Positions 23,061 through 36,086 of a stretch of 64,000 bases of DNA are shown here, piece after piece. The stretch is from Rotaria socialis (Eukaryota; Rotifera; Eurotatoria; Philodinida; Philodinidae). Every line of letters starts with the position of its first letter. Position 1 is the stretch's first letter. The notes under the pieces are model-generated. The model ran no database searches and was not told the origin of the DNA. It saw only the letters and a program-made list of their open reading frames with translations. The translations under genes and the position numbers were made by a program. The DNA lies in contig CAJNYU010001455.1 of assembly GCA_905331475.1 (NCBI GenBank), forward strand, positions 1-64,000, given 5' to 3'.

Positions 23061-23850
23061 CCAATAAGCATTTTATTATATTCTAGAGTTTAATCCATAA
23101 AGATTCTCAATTCGATTTCTTTAAATGAAAATAATACATTTAAAAACTTATTATACGCTTCATCTTGTGTTATGAGTTACTTGCATAGGGCATAGCATGG
23201 GAAACATGTTTTAGATTAGTTTTACGGGATAAACTTGTCTTCTGAAATGAAATAAAACAGAATACGAGAATATTCTAGGAAAAAATTATGAAACTAATCT
23301 ATTTATATTTGATAACAAGTTAATAATAGTTTTCTCGTTATGTAATTGTAGTTAACAGAGAACTCGAAATTTTTTATTTCATGTTCGTGTAATCGCTTTT
23401 ATTGACTCTATCGAATGAAGCATATGGAATAACGAACACCCATTTTATTTTATTTTTTATTTGACTAGATCGAATTTGGCAAACGTCTATAAATCACCAG
23501 ATTAACTTAAAAAAAAGATTTTTTTAAATTGTTAAACCTTTGATCAATTGGATGCATCAACTTTCATTTAAATCATCATGTATGAATAATATCGTATTAA
23601 ATAGATTTGATAAGATATATTGATGTACAATTTCTTTTTGTTGCACTAATAAGAGACAAAGCAAAGAATTTATTTTGTATTTTCCCTCGATACTATGTTT
23701 TGCCCGTACGAGTGACATTATAATTAATCTCCGTTGTGAAAGAGACAGTTGAAAGAAAAACATTTTGATAAGATGTAAGAGTATTATTCTAAGTTATCAC
23801 GATGTTACAGTCTAACTTCTATTTATCCAGCCAAAAAATGATTTCTGTAT
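23061..23850. other. intergenic, nothing recognised
   Basis: AT-rich sequence. Short frames on both strands lack motifs or splice context. Confidence 0.4.
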
Positions 23851-24350
23851 TTGCCAATTGAATTTAAGGCGTTCGTAATGAGCTTAGGCACTCGCAGTGA
23901 CACTGACAACTTGTTGACCTGTGATCACAATGGCTTATTCAATTATTCAGATGTCGTATATGAACCATTCAGTCGTTTTAATCAGGTTTTAGATGAAACT
24001 GATAAAAGAGAAAAATTAAACCTTGAAGACCTCCCATGTAATAGAAACCGCATGAAAATCGGCAATTAACACCGATTTTACCGGTCCGGTTACATGCTTT
24101 GAGGGTGTGAGTGTGGGGCGCCATATGAAAAGGGAACCGATTGGTGGGCATTTGACTTCGAATCCGCTGATACGCCGAGTGCATCATGTATGATTCCGAC
24201 AGCAGTTCAGGAAAGAGTAACTCATGGTTAGATTATGATCAATTTGTTACAGATCCACGAGTTTATGTACTTCTGGTATGTGAAGAAACTAAAAGAATCC
24301 GCACTCTCAAGATAGTTCGTCATGACAGTTATGAAGAGATACAAGACTAG
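23851..24350 (+). pseudogene. unrecognised coding relic interrupted by a repeat
   Basis: A frame from about 23851 encodes MSLGTRSDTDNLLTCDHNGL and YEPFSRFNQVLDETDKREKL, ending at EDLP where a short repeat begins (24036). After the repeat the plus strand reads GTDWWAFDFESADTPSASC, then in another frame SNSWLDYDQFVTDPRVYVLL and ETKRIRTLKIVRHDSYEEIQ to a TAG at 24348. The composition is clearly protein-like on both sides. I do not recognise the family. Insertion plus at least one frame change make it a probable dead gene, unless an unseen intron explains the change. Confidence 0.45.
24036..24127. mobile_element. short ACCGGTCCGG-type element
   Basis: It begins CCATGTAATAGAAACCGCAT and includes ACCGGTCCGGT, followed by a telomere-like GAGGGTGTGAGTGTGGGG and an end CCATATG. 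The first 60 bases match the start of the larger element at 57101. It interrupts apparent coding sequence, as the larger copy does. Confidence 0.55.
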
Positions 24351-25222
24351 TCATGCTGCACATCTTCCCCTAGTTTTTGCTTGTTTCGGAGCAGATTGAT
24401 TTTTGTTTAGATAGCCTCAACAACTTTAACTAAACAACCTGATTTAGTACAACGGTATGGAAAACATTCAAGAGGCAACACTCTTGATACTCATACCCGC
24501 GTCTTATGCATTACCCTATTGATCATTATCCAGAATACAGCTAAAGTTCGTATAATACTATAGACTATGAATATTTTAAGATAGTTGGCCAGGCAGGCTC
24601 TTCTATCGAATGCTAAGTGATTGATAAGATTTCACTCGATTTTTTTGCGAAATTCCAATTCTTACTTAGAAAATCGCTAATAATTTGTTCAATGAATCTT
24701 TTCAATTGGAACTTTAGTTGATTTTAATCAGATTGTCGTGTAAAAAAATTGGAGACTAGGCAGAAAACATGAAATTCGTACAATGATAATTAATAAATGT
24801 GGTTTTCTAAGTAAAACTTTTCACGAGGCGCCTTATATTCGCACACTTTAGAAAAGAGAAAAAGTAATCAATAAAACAGAAAACAAACCAACCACATGCT
24901 GCGTATTTGGATAGTCTTCACTGCTAGATAAGAATTATAAAACTGTTCTTTAGCCTAATATTATGACATCATCATGATCGTTATTGTCATCGTTGCTAGC
25001 CACCTAAAATAGAATTTAAAAAAGCTGAAGCTATGTATACGATAAATGAAAATTTCTAAGTCATAACTCTTTAGATGAAACGCAGTGAATTTGAAATGGG
25101 ATAAAATTCAGTTAAGGCACTTTTTTGGCAAAGTACAGCGCCGAGTAAAACATGTTTTATTCCGAAAATGAAAGATATTTGTTCATCACAACTTTGTTCA
25201 AACCATTTTCTGACAGCAAAAA
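24351..25222. other. intergenic, nothing recognised
   Basis: AT-rich sequence between the coding relic and the end of the NHL-repeat gene. No motifs or repeats stand out. Confidence 0.4.
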
Positions 25223-28200
25223 TTAAAAAGATCCCTTACTAGCGGAGCAGCTTGATGTCGGCTGTTGAATTGTATATTTCTGTATTCGATTGTTGCTCTG
25301 ATCTGAGACATACAAATTTCCTTCTGCATCGAATTTCAAATCTCTTGGGCCATCTAATTGATTTGCAGCTGCTCCTACTGTGCCGGTGTAAGCAACAACA
25401 CAAATAACGCCTGTTGAATAATTTGTTGTCCATTTGACAATTCTTGAATTACCATAATCAGCCACATAGATATACCTGTTAGACGAACATCGAAATTTAA
25501 GAATTCAAAAATTGAATATAAGAGCAACTAACATGATTATATTTCTAAGCGAGATAATGAAAGCAACTAAGTGTCGGGTAACTTATTGATTGAATATGAG
25601 AAGAAAAACAACAACTGAGTAATGATTTCATGACTTGACACTTGATTTTGCCGATGGAAAAAATTATTTATTTATTTAAAAAAAAGCTTTGCCAACTTGG
25701 TCGATCATCTATCCAATGATCAAATCACATTCAAATCACAAATTAGCTGTTTCATCTTAACATGAAAACATGAGAAGAGTTTCCTCATCCACCTTCGTTT
25801 TTTTTACAATTTTTCGTATCGAAACAATCCGTATATAATATTGGATCAAATAGTCGATATTTTTTAAGCAATAGACCAAAACAGTGTCCAGTCGCGTTGA
25901 TTCCTGTAATTCTACTTCGTATCTATTTTGATCCGCCGTCTCTAGAAATTCATAAGGCTCTTCATCTTTCGGTCGCTCATCTTCCTTCTTTCCTTCATAT
26001 CTCATTATGATCTCGTTTGCTGTCTTTTCTCAAGTATTGTTAACTTTCTTCAATTGCTTATATTCTTGCTTAGTAGCCTGTTCTCTCGTGCCCCCACTTC
26101 TTGTGTACTATATTAATAAAGGAAAGCACTCCATTATGTAGGACGCTTGGGTCGACCTAAATTGTCTGGAGACATGGAAAACTCCTGCAAAATGAACATG
26201 TTTGTAAACAGATAGGTGTGAGTGTGATACTTAGCGTAGCTCATTTACCCATACACGCTCGCACAAAATACCCAGAATGATGGTTTTACATTGAAAATCA
26301 ACGGCTACATTTGCAGAGAGATAATAAATTATCCATTATTATCGACAACGACTGCTATAGGACCATTCAATTGCGTTAAACTCGAGCCAGAGGAACCAGT
26401 GAGACTGGCTACAGTGGTACCACTTGTTGCCCCAGTCAGGTACATCTGCACACGGTTACTTCCATAGTCAGCTACATACAGCGTTTCATTTCCATCGACG
26501 AAATTTCCATATGGGTTGGACAACTGATTTGCTGCTGAGCCTGATCCATAATTGCCGGCTAAAATTACCCCGACGCCGTTGTTTGGGTAATATTTAATAA
26601 CATGACTATAATCTGAATCTGTGACAAAAATGTCATTATTGACATTGATGTGCAGATCTCGAACTTGACCTAGAATATTTGTTGTGCTATTGATAGCTAA
26701 TGTTGTTCCGACCGTTGAGCCGAGAGGAAATCTTTGAATTCTATAATTTGAACTATCGGCAACAATAATAGCACCGTATTGATCGACGGCAATACCCTTC
26801 GGCGCGTTCAATTCACTTGGACTGTCACCAGGAGTAGAATTACCAGCCACCACGGTGCCGATTGTATCATTGGTATGATATCTAACGATTCGATTGTTGT
26901 CTCGGTCAGCTATGTAGAGAGTATAATTGTTATCGACAAAAATGTCCACCGGGTTGATGAGAGATGCCAGATCAGACCCAGAATTTCCATTTGAATTACC
27001 AGCTACAGTAATTCCGGTTTGATTCCATGTAGCACAAGTTGGAATTGACAGTGCGTATATGCCGGTTGGAAGAACTGATAATGAAAGAAAATAAACTCTA
27101 GCTCATTGCCAAGAAATTTAAGCAAGTATTACATGTTAATATTGACGTTGTGGTAGTATCGCTTGTCGTTGTCATTGTCGTCGCTGTTAATAGTACAAGA
27201 AAGTTTCAACCAATGAGTGCTGATTTCATCGTGGAAAAATTCTCAACAGTATAATATCTAGTCTCTGTTCTAAGGTTGTTTTCCTGTATTCTCTCTTACG
27301 TGATAATATTATGTACGATAATTTTTGATAAAGTTGATACATGAAAAGACGAAACAAAATTTTGTAACACTAGTAAATTTGAAAAAATAATTGCATCATA
27401 TTAGTATACTAAAAAATAAAGACAAGAATGTCTCTTTTGTTTTCCATTCAAAAACTTGCAATTCGTTCAGGTTACTTGTAGAAATCCTTTTAGCAATTCA
27501 ATTTTTTGAGAGATCCATCTTCGTTGTTAGCATTATATCCTAATACTAGTCACTGAAACTATGATAGATCATAGATATGTTTGGAAATTTGAATAAAATA
27601 AAAGTCTCATGATACTGAGGCTAAATTAGATTGAAAATTATTAGAGAACAGAAGAAATCACGTGATACGGTCAGCGTGTACTACTATCTGGCAACCATAT
27701 ATTGGTTGTATCCAATGAAATAGCAAGTTAATTATTAAAAAATTTATCCAGGATAATAAAACAACATGTGCTGCAAAACCACAAAAGGCTTCAACTTTCT
27801 ATGTGCGTCGGGGTCTTATTTTAGGAAAAAAACTGTAGTTGCTGTGTCCTTGTAGGGATATTTTACAATATTCAAACATTGAAAATTTTGACCTCTGATA
27901 AAAAAAAACTCAAATAGCACGATCAACATATTCACCTGTAGTCGTCGTCATTGTCGTGCTCGTTGAAGCTGATATTTCAGCTTAATTAATAAAAACATGG
28001 AACAAAATTATGAAAAAACATGAATAACAAAAGTGTACTTTACATTTGGAACCCAAGAGAACAATGAGACCAGCTGCTAAAGCTGAGCCCAATAGAAAGA
28101 TGCCAAGCATACAGAGTGATGTGCACCACACAGAACGCGGAGCATAACAGCAACGTCTGAAAACAATCGATTTACCTATTGTACGCATAGGAGAACTTAC

Positions 28201-28256
28201 CGTCGTTTAGTTTTTTGTCGAGAAGCTGCTGAATGATGATCTTTTACTGACTTCAT
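25223..28256 (-). CDS. membrane-anchored NHL-repeat protein
   Basis: Exons 28256-28201, 28156-28044, 27980-27936, 27183-27133 and 27074-26329 are in phase and give 336 residues to a TAA. A short cytoplasmic head (MKSVKDHHSAASRQKTKRR) is followed by a membrane span (LCMLGIFLLGSALAAGLIVL), a Thr-rich stalk spread over two small exons, then PTGIYALSIPTCATWNQTGI and several NHL repeats. Examples of the repeats are LYIADRDNNRIVRY and LYVADYGSNRVQMY. A further exon at 25475-25223 (YIYVADYGNSRIVKW ... NLYVSDQSNNRIQKY) would complete the propeller and ends in TAG. The usual GT donor after DNNG is absent at 26331, so either the protein stops there or the gene is damaged. NHL propellers bind proteins, RNA or sugars. 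A surface, type II orientation is inferred. Confidence 0.78.
26213..26275. repeat. telomere-word hairpin, inside NHL gene intron
   Basis: AGGTGTGAGTGTG on the left is partly complementary to CCCATACACGCTCGCAC on the right. It lies between the last two NHL exons and is a weaker member of the family. Confidence 0.35.
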
Positions 28257-29130
28257 TCTTTCCGATTGTTTATATTTCTATTTAAAAATAAACTGTCATA
28301 TCAACAGGTTAATAAGCGTCATACAGACTGCACTAGTGCTGCCAATCTTCACATGATGTACATCTTCAAAGTCTTGAAAAATCTGCAATGTCACGCAAAC
28401 GATTTTCATCTTTATTAAAATCAACCAAGTATGCTTCTACTTTGCTATACGATAGCTAAGAGAACTTCAAAAGTAATCGAATGCGATTAGAGCAAAATCA
28501 AAAAGTCTAGGCTTTTCTGTCTTCGATTATTCTCTAGTCGACTTGAAGCACAATCAGCTAATTTTGATAAGTTTGGCATCGTTGTTTTCATACCTGAGGC
28601 TGTGACTGATTGAATATTTGCTGAACTTCTTCTTGTTTCATCGAGCTTTCACTCAGACTATGCCATCTTAGAGAACCACTTTTGGAATGACTATTCTCGC
28701 TGAACGCAAATTCATCAGTGCTCTAGTAGAACAAAAAAAGAATCCTGTTAGACTAGGTTTCACTTCCCTGTTCAGCGTCATGCCATATCGATCTTTTGAG
28801 TTGTGCTCAGAACTATTAATGCGTGGCATTTTGATTGAAAAGGATAAAGAAAAAGTCGCTTTGAGGGATGCAAATTAGGGTTGTTTAATTCAATTCTCAA
28901 ATAAGCGAAATACAATTGTACTGTAAACAGCTGCGTCCGAATATAACTGCGTTTAGCGACATCATTTAAATGCATAGCTGTACGTATATTCTCTCATTTT
29001 ACACCCATTTTGAGATGAATACTAAAGCATTCTGGAACTTTTAGGCGGGAATAAATTCAATTGTATTTGCATCAATTGGAAACGTGTTGACTACAATATA
29101 ATAAGGTTCTCATTTTCAACTATATTTAGT
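28257..29130. other. intergenic with weak coding signals
   Basis: The promoter region of the NHL gene comes first. Two weak signals follow. A minus-strand piece around 28605-28660 encodes SSMKQEEVQQIFNQSQPQ before a GT. A plus-strand frame at 28687-28878 contains KNPVRLGFTSLFSVMPYRSF and ends in TAG. Neither is recognised and neither has full gene context. They may be relic exons. Confidence 0.3.
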
Positions 29131-29919
29131 TTACTCATTACAAATCTGACTTGCCCCCCTGATATTGACTTCAGAATCAAAAAAGCTTATCTCTTTTGAT
29201 TTCATGTATATTTTCGAAAGAAAACCGTAGATTTCTACTATGTTCGTTTGATTACTATTGGTGAGTAGGTGAAGATGATACGCGTGATTAACACAAAATC
29301 TAAGTACCAGACCATGTATATTGACATAATCTGTTATCGGGATACCTCCCACCAACAAAATTTCAAAACATAGTCGACTTTCTTCGAATGTTTTTTATAT
29401 TTTCTATCAAATTTTAAACAGCGTGAATTCTGGTAGAAACTCGGGCTTTACGTGATATATGCCACTTTTCAGGTACAAAGTCGATGAATTCAATATTATT
29501 TTTTTCAATTGGTACTGGCAAGCCAGATGAATCGATTCTTTCGCAGCTTGTAGTCCCTGCGTCTTTTTCAAGACAATTGGGAATCTTGGTACTATTGGTC
29601 GACACCAACGAAATATTATTCATAAAATGTTCAAACTCATATTCGTGGAACATAATCTGTCGAACGTTTTCCAGCGGTAGATTTTTTTTTTCGGTGTTTG
29701 TTTAGCATCGTTCGAATAGTTTTGAAATCTCTGTGAAATTATATCAAAAATTAGCCTTATAATCATTTGAGTTATTGTATTTCCCTGAATTTTTTTACTA
29801 GTTTTAGAACCTAAAACGTCTCCATTAAAATTTATTAAAACTACTTCGGTCGAATACCGCAATAGTATTGAAATAGGCCTGATAATCATCAACAGCTCGA
29901 TTTCTTTATTTGTCTTCAT
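29131..29919 (-). pseudogene. unrecognised coding relic
   Basis: On the minus strand from about 29919 one frame reads VLINFNGDVLGSKTSKKIQG and QRFQNYSNDAKQTPKKK. After an A-run, an overlapping frame continues NLPLENVRQIMFHEYEFEHF and SRKARVSTRIHAV to a stop at 29414. A third open stretch (VGGIPITDYVNIHGLVLRFC, ending SQICNE) follows to 29131. The text is protein-like and in one direction, but I do not recognise it. It appears broken in at least one place. Confidence 0.35.
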
Positions 29920-32900
29920 ACTAATCCTAGTATCGATTCAGGTTAAATGTAGAATAAAATTTGATATGGATGACATCGTCACAATATAAACACGTCGTTA
30001 AAGTAAAAAATTCAAATTTTCACTGAGCAAAATTCGATAATATGAATGTTTATTTTTCTTACTCCTATTTGTATATACTTTTGTGCGTACGTAGATAAGA
30101 CAGTGACGCCGCTGCTTAGTCCCCCTCAGGCAAAAAGAGTACTTTTTTCTTTTAGCTTGCTCTCCTGTATACTTTTTATTATATATTCATTTACATACCT
30201 ATAAAGAGAGCATAAGTTAAACTGCACATAAAGGTCTTATTTTCGTGACGCTGAACGCACAAAAATAAAAATTGAAAGAGAAACAGAGAGAAAGCTGATA
30301 CCAACATGTACAACATGTCATCGCTGTAGGGTGTGGGAGTGAGAAAAATATTATCTCGTTACTAGACCACAGGAGAAATAACTTGGGATGGAGAAGGGGA
30401 AGGGTACCACCTAACTGTCTCAGTTCTCTCGCAAACGTCGAAAAAGAAATTGAATAAAGTAATCACAAGAAAACTCAGAGCTACTACAACAACTCGTGCA
30501 AATGAAATAAGCTTTTTACTCCTCAAGAGATTATTGTTTGCTCTCGTTCAGTATCACAAAAACAAAATATATTTTTATATGTTGAAGAAATCTGAAACAA
30601 TAAGCCAGCGTAAATTGTCTCGTTAAATATGTATATGTAGTTTAACGAACGTGCTAATAGAACAAAGTACTATTTTCTCCGAGGGCAGTTTACCTGTTTG
30701 GTATCTATTAATAACTTCATATTAACTAAACTAATCTAATCTTCTCTAGTGATGCTAACGTTACTTTAACTAAAATAAATGTAAAGTCCCTATTTAAGTC
30801 GTGACGGAACGCAACAATTGTAGGCAGAAGAAAATATGATATTCGATGAAGAATGAATGCATAAGGAATGATTTGCGAACTGACAATCATCACATCTATT
30901 TGAAAAAGAAGCAAAAGCCTAGGATTTTCAAAATATATGTCAGTGGTCATGAGAATGTAGTTTGCAAATCACCGTCTGCCAATCTATGGTTCAATCGGTT
31001 TACCGCAAAAATAATTGTTTCGCTGTTTTGATAAAATAATACTCTATACCTTGGCGGTTGATGGATCAGGTGCTATTTTGGCACTTCCGTGCTTTCTTCT
31101 AGCATGGCGCTTGTGTCTATGCCTCTGTCGAGCTTTCTTGTGTTGCTGTACTTGCTTCATTCAAATTGCAAGACGACTGTTTTTTGGCAATACTATGAAA
31201 TTTGCGTTTGTTTCTCCAGAGAAAGAGAAATTATATATTTTTTGGCGCATCGTGTGAAGCCGTGTTAAATCATAGTTTTCTTGTTAAAAGACGCTGACAA
31301 AAAAAATAAGCCATACTATATCTTTTCATTGTGTTATTTTTTACTATTGAAACTAGACACAAGCGCATAATTACCAATGCTCGGAAGCAAAGTGATACTT
31401 CAAATCTTTGAAAGTGTGAATGTAAACATTTTTCTCGCAAACATTCACTAGATAGCCTGAATTTTTCATGCCTGCTATGTGTTTGTATTTTAGAATATAA
31501 CTGAATCACATATATGAGCGAATTGCGCTGGTATTGCACGATTCGGCGAAAAAAATAAAAGTCGACTTAAATAATATTTAAGTAGTGCATTCGGTAGAGC
31601 TCTATCAGTTGTATATAAATATAGTATTTTCCCAACTGTCGGTTTCTCCCTTCAATAAAAAATTGAGTTTTATAATAATACACATGTCTTTGACAATATT
31701 TTGACACCATAAAATGCATGATTTTTTCCGGTTTCTTCATAAAAAAAATTCCGTATGAATATTTATATATTTTTATTATATATCAAGCGAAAGCTCTTGA
31801 AACGGAGAATCTAATGCGTATGCGTAGATTATTATCTGCACATATACAAACGTATAAGTTGCGTATGAAGGTGAGGGTAGTATCACCCTAATCATACCTC
31901 CATTATTACGCCACTCACTATCAGAACTCTGGGTTGCTTAAGGTATTCAGAATTTTCACTGAATGTAAGAGTGATGTTTCTCAGTTTGAGAGGAGTCGAT
32001 TGAAGTGAAATTAAATTGTATTTTCTCTAAATATCTATCATATTTTAATCTGTCGAGACATTTAGTAGAAAAATACTGCATCCCTCCTCTTACTTTTAGT
32101 TTTTTATTTGATCGAGAAGACCCTTAGAAACAATTTTTTAATCAAAAGATTTCTCACGCTTTAGTCTACCAAACATTAAAAAAATCGAGTTTGCTTTGAA
32201 ATTGGCGTTTTTTTCTTAAAAACTCTGCAGCGATGTTAGCCAAAGACTTGATATTTTTACGATAAGTAGGGCAGATTCTAAGGAGTATTTGAAAAAATTA
32301 ATTATTAAAATCGGTCGAGTAGAACTCGAGTTATAAGCATTTTTGTGTTGGAAATGCAATCGTACAATGGCAGCGCAATTCACTCATATACATAATTGCT
32401 TTCAACTTTCTTGACAGATATACCATTAATAGAATTATAATTCAGATAACCCATACGATTCGAACCGAACAACTACTGCCGTTTAACCGATTGGTATAAT
32501 ATGCGCTATACCGGCGAAATACATCCGGTGTTTTTGCGAAAGCAATATGGCATAATGCTTTATATCAAAAGGACTCAATATTTTTTAAGTCTGTTTAAAC
32601 TGCCAGAAATTAATCGATCTCGTTGCTGAGATAATATTTGTCTTAAAGATGACGCTGCAAAAAATTAAAGTTTTTACAATATTTTATTAAACTACGCATA
32701 CATTGCTTGGCGAGCAAGGACTCTGATTGGCGATAAATTAGAATCAGATTGAAAAAATCTCTGTGTTGTTTTCAATGAGAACCGGAAGATTCATAGGTTA
32801 CCGATAATATATTGTCGGTGTACCGCCGATCTTCTCACCTAACGCGTTATACAACTGGTGCTGAGAAAAGTATGCGACATGGGAAGCTTTTCTGCTTTTC

Positions 32901-33588
32901 TGCCTTAGCTATATGGCAGTCCTTCCAACATCTATAAAATTATATAAGTCAGATTATTCTTTTTTCTTTTCTGACTCAGTCATTGGAAAAGCGTATCTCA
33001 TTTATAAATCTATAGCCCAGATAAATTTTTCTCTGCTACAGAGAAATACTGACATTTTTTCTTTTGAAATATTTCATTTATATTCAAAGTCGGATTGGTC
33101 AGCTATTCAAGACAGCTTCCACGTTTTATTGATAGTCGCCTGTAGGATTTCTTTTAAGAAGTCGCAAATGTGCTAGTTTTTTTTCTTTTAGGTATTAATA
33201 CTAAAAGAAAAAAAGAGAAACGCTCATGAAGAAACGACAAAATAACGTATGACTACTGCTTTGATAGGTAACGCCTTCTCATTTACTATAATCAATGGAC
33301 CATTTTTATGCATACCCAACCGTCATATTTTTGTTTCTTTTCTTCATATTCCGATAAAGTACACACAGTACTCACCTGCATACATATTAATCGACGTCCG
33401 TAATACCATACGCATGTGATATACGCAGTTTGCATTACTCATATTGAATAGTATATATATATATATATATATATATGTGCGAGCGATGCATATTCTTTGG
33501 ATTCACTTTTTTTTATTGTAGATTAAAGTTTGCCGCGATAAAGTGAGTGATATTCACAATACTGAATCGCGTTCTTGCAACTGCTGAA
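29920..33588. other. 3.7 kb gene-poor stretch
   Basis: No supported gene. A telomere-word AGGGTGTGGGAGTGAG is at 30328-30343. An (AT)n run is at 33453-33476, about 110 bases before the start of the next gene. Short frames at 31015-31257 and 32913-33176 lack motifs. The rest is AT-rich with no visible repeat structure. Confidence 0.45.
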
Positions 33589-34317
33589 ATGATTGCTCAC
33601 AATATTTTCTTACTTTTTACGATCAGTATATTATGTCATCAAGTGTCCTGGGTTTATAGCCATGGCTACTTCTCTTATCCGACTCCTCGTAACGCTTATT
33701 GTACTAATTCGTCTTGTACTAGTAATGGTACATTAGGAGCTCAAGGGCCAGTTTGGGTTTTACCAGCGAATAGTTCATTACTCACAGCAAGTCCAACAAC
33801 TCAAACTACATGCAATGGTACTACATTGGCATCTCTTGCCATACAAGGTGTATCTTACGATCCAGGATTTCAAGGTACAGTAGCCGCATCTTGGCCAGCT
33901 GGCTCATCTCAAACACTGCGAATATTCATTTCTCAGATCCATACAACAGAAAATCAAACCATTTATCCCACTGATGGTTGGCAAATACGTTATCGGGATG
34001 GTACACAGCCTAACTCAACATTTAATGCTATTCCGTTCACTTATGTAAATTTTTCAACCACAGCAACCACTGGTCCTGATCCAGCCATTGGATTCCAATT
34101 AGGTCAAACTATTTTGGCCACAATTACAGTTCCATCAAATGCGACTAATGATGGGATCTTTCAATTTTTCTGGCGTAATAATGAAGTTGGCCCAGGTGTT
34201 ATGTGGCTATCGTGCGTCGATGTTAATATTACTGCTCTCAGCACTAACTTAGTTTCATCAAAGTTTTCTATTTTTATTGCTCTTCTGACTACTATTGGGA
34301 TATCATTCGCTGTGTAG
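33589..34317 (+). CDS. putative lytic polysaccharide monooxygenase, secreted and possibly GPI-anchored
   Basis: A single exon of 242 codons. I start at the ATG at 33589, which gives a clean 24-residue signal peptide (IFLLFTISILCHQVSWVYS) ending just before His. The mature protein would begin HGYFSYPTPRNAYC, and an N-terminal His is the first ligand of the copper histidine brace. The second brace histidine is probably mature residue 94 in SWPAGSSQTLRIFISQIH, which matches the AG...V.W....H motif of the AA10/AA11/AA15 type. The C-terminal FQFFWRNNEVGPGVMWLSCV followed by DVNI matches the family's W/F-W ... C-A-D-V-x-I region. Such enzymes oxidatively cleave chitin or cellulose outside the cell. 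A hydrophobic tail (FSIFIALLTTIGISFAV) suggests a GPI signal. Lack of introns in an intron-rich region is compatible with acquisition from another organism, but is not proof. Confidence 0.75.
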   Translation: MIAHNIFLLFTISILCHQVSWVYSHGYFSYPTPRNAYCTNSSCTSNGTLGAQGPVWVLPANSSLLTASPTTQTTCNGTTLASLAIQGVSYDPGFQGTVAASWPAGSSQTLRIFISQIHTTENQTIYPTDGWQIRYRDGTQPNSTFNAIPFTYVNFSTTATTGPDPAIGFQLGQTILATITVPSNATNDGIFQFFWRNNEVGPGVMWLSCVDVNITALSTNLVSSKFSIFIALLTTIGISFAV

Positions 34318-36086
34318 AAGAATACTCACATTCGTGACGTACAAATAACACTTCATGCTTGTGCTTAATTTTTAATTTATGGACATCACTAATTAGCTTT
34401 GAAAAGTACTAATATATCATCTAAAATTAAATAATACATGCTGTTGTGTAAAATTTCATTTTATATTTCCTATCTTATTGCATTAATTTTCAGTTATTCT
34501 CATATATCATTACATTACAACTATACGATGCTCGAAAATCTATGCTCACACACCAATTTGAGTTGAATATATGGACACAGCATTGTTGGAGTCTCGATAG
34601 ATCAGATAGAAGAGTCAAAGAGAAAATGACAAGTCTGCAGTTTGTTCGACTTCGTAGAAATGATTCATTCTGAATGAAAGTTCAAAGAGACTTGAACGCT
34701 CACTGAGACGTACTTAGAAATTCAAACGTCTGTCGTGCTTTCCAAAAAATGGAAATCAAAAACATTCTAAGATTCCACTAATAGAATCCAATCGATCGAC
34801 CCCAAAAATCTTTCAACGAAGTTTGAAAGAAACCTTTACTTTGACAATATGCATCATTCCTAATTAAAAAGAACTGAGTTCATAAATTTTCGTTGCTAGG
34901 TAACTAGCGTCTCTATGTTAGATGACTAGAAATAACAGCCATAAACAGTCGCACTCATTCACAGTAGAAATGTTTGTATTGTCGTTATTTGTTCAATAGT
35001 CATTCAAACGTGTTTTTAAACTTTCTCGGTAGTTCATTGTCATTAAAAGTATTCCTACATTTCATTTTACTTGCCATGCGCTTTCTTTACAGATGCATGA
35101 CAGTTGCAAAATTTAGTTCAGTAAGTACCATCCGATCACTTACTGTAGCGCTTCATGCTTGACAATCGGGCTTAATTGATTGATATTATGTCTACTTTTA
35201 TTTATCGTATATATTATATTCGCTCAGATCAATCAACAGAAAATGGATTAGTACTATTTCTATTAGTTGTACTGAAGTTTTTCTAATTACTTCGAGCAAA
35301 ACGTATGTTAGGATAAGTGAAAAATTACGAGTGTCGGAGATGATGACGCAGCAGGGAGAAAGATCAAAGACAAAACGTTAGTTTAAATTTTTGATTTACT
35401 CAAAATTCTCATCTCACTTAAAAAATCCAACTAATATCGTCATTTAGTTTATTGCGAAGAAAGAAAACACAGTTAAATTAAACAAATTTATTTGAAACAT
35501 AGGAACAACGACCGATGAACACAAGAGTATGTACTCGTCATCTGGGTTTCTAATTTTTTCGAGTATTTAAAAATAATATTGAAACATCAAATAACTTACT
35601 AACCTAACAAAAAGTAACAATAGTCTTTTCTTTCCTTTCGGTGTCCAAGACGTTCTGTGGCGGGCATCATGTTCAATAAGAAAGAATGATTATACATGCC
35701 TTTTCTGAATTTCCAGTGAATTCATTTCAATTTTCGGAGTTTTCTTCTAGTTTCCATTGTTAAGGGTCTATACTGTACCGATACCCACACCAATAGATGG
35801 ATGAACTGAGGATAGCTTGTGTGTTCAAATAACACGAACTTATACATTTTATATAAATTCGGGCATGTGAAAAAGATGAAAGTTAACCATCCTTTGGAGT
35901 TGTTTTCCTTTCTTAAAATATAAATTTCTTATTGGTCGACTGCGAGAGAAGATCGCACGAGAGAAATTTTGATACCGACAAAAGAACTCGTTACCTGAAA
36001 TGGATATCGTAAACTATCCCGGTCTCCAGTACTATTGTACATAACTTGCATACTTACCTTTCATCGAGTAAGCGGTATCTCGAATA
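34318..36086. other. intergenic, nothing recognised
   Basis: 3' flank of the monooxygenase gene and AT-rich sequence. Open frames are short and without motifs. Confidence 0.4.

Noticed and set aside
29131-29919. Retroelement polymerase or capsid gene
   Set aside because: I looked for reverse transcriptase, integrase, protease or zinc-knuckle motifs and saw none. The text stays unassigned.
31015-31257. Cysteine- and leucine-rich frame
   Set aside because: No neighbours, no splice sites and no repeat of the text elsewhere. It looks like chance in a gene-poor region.
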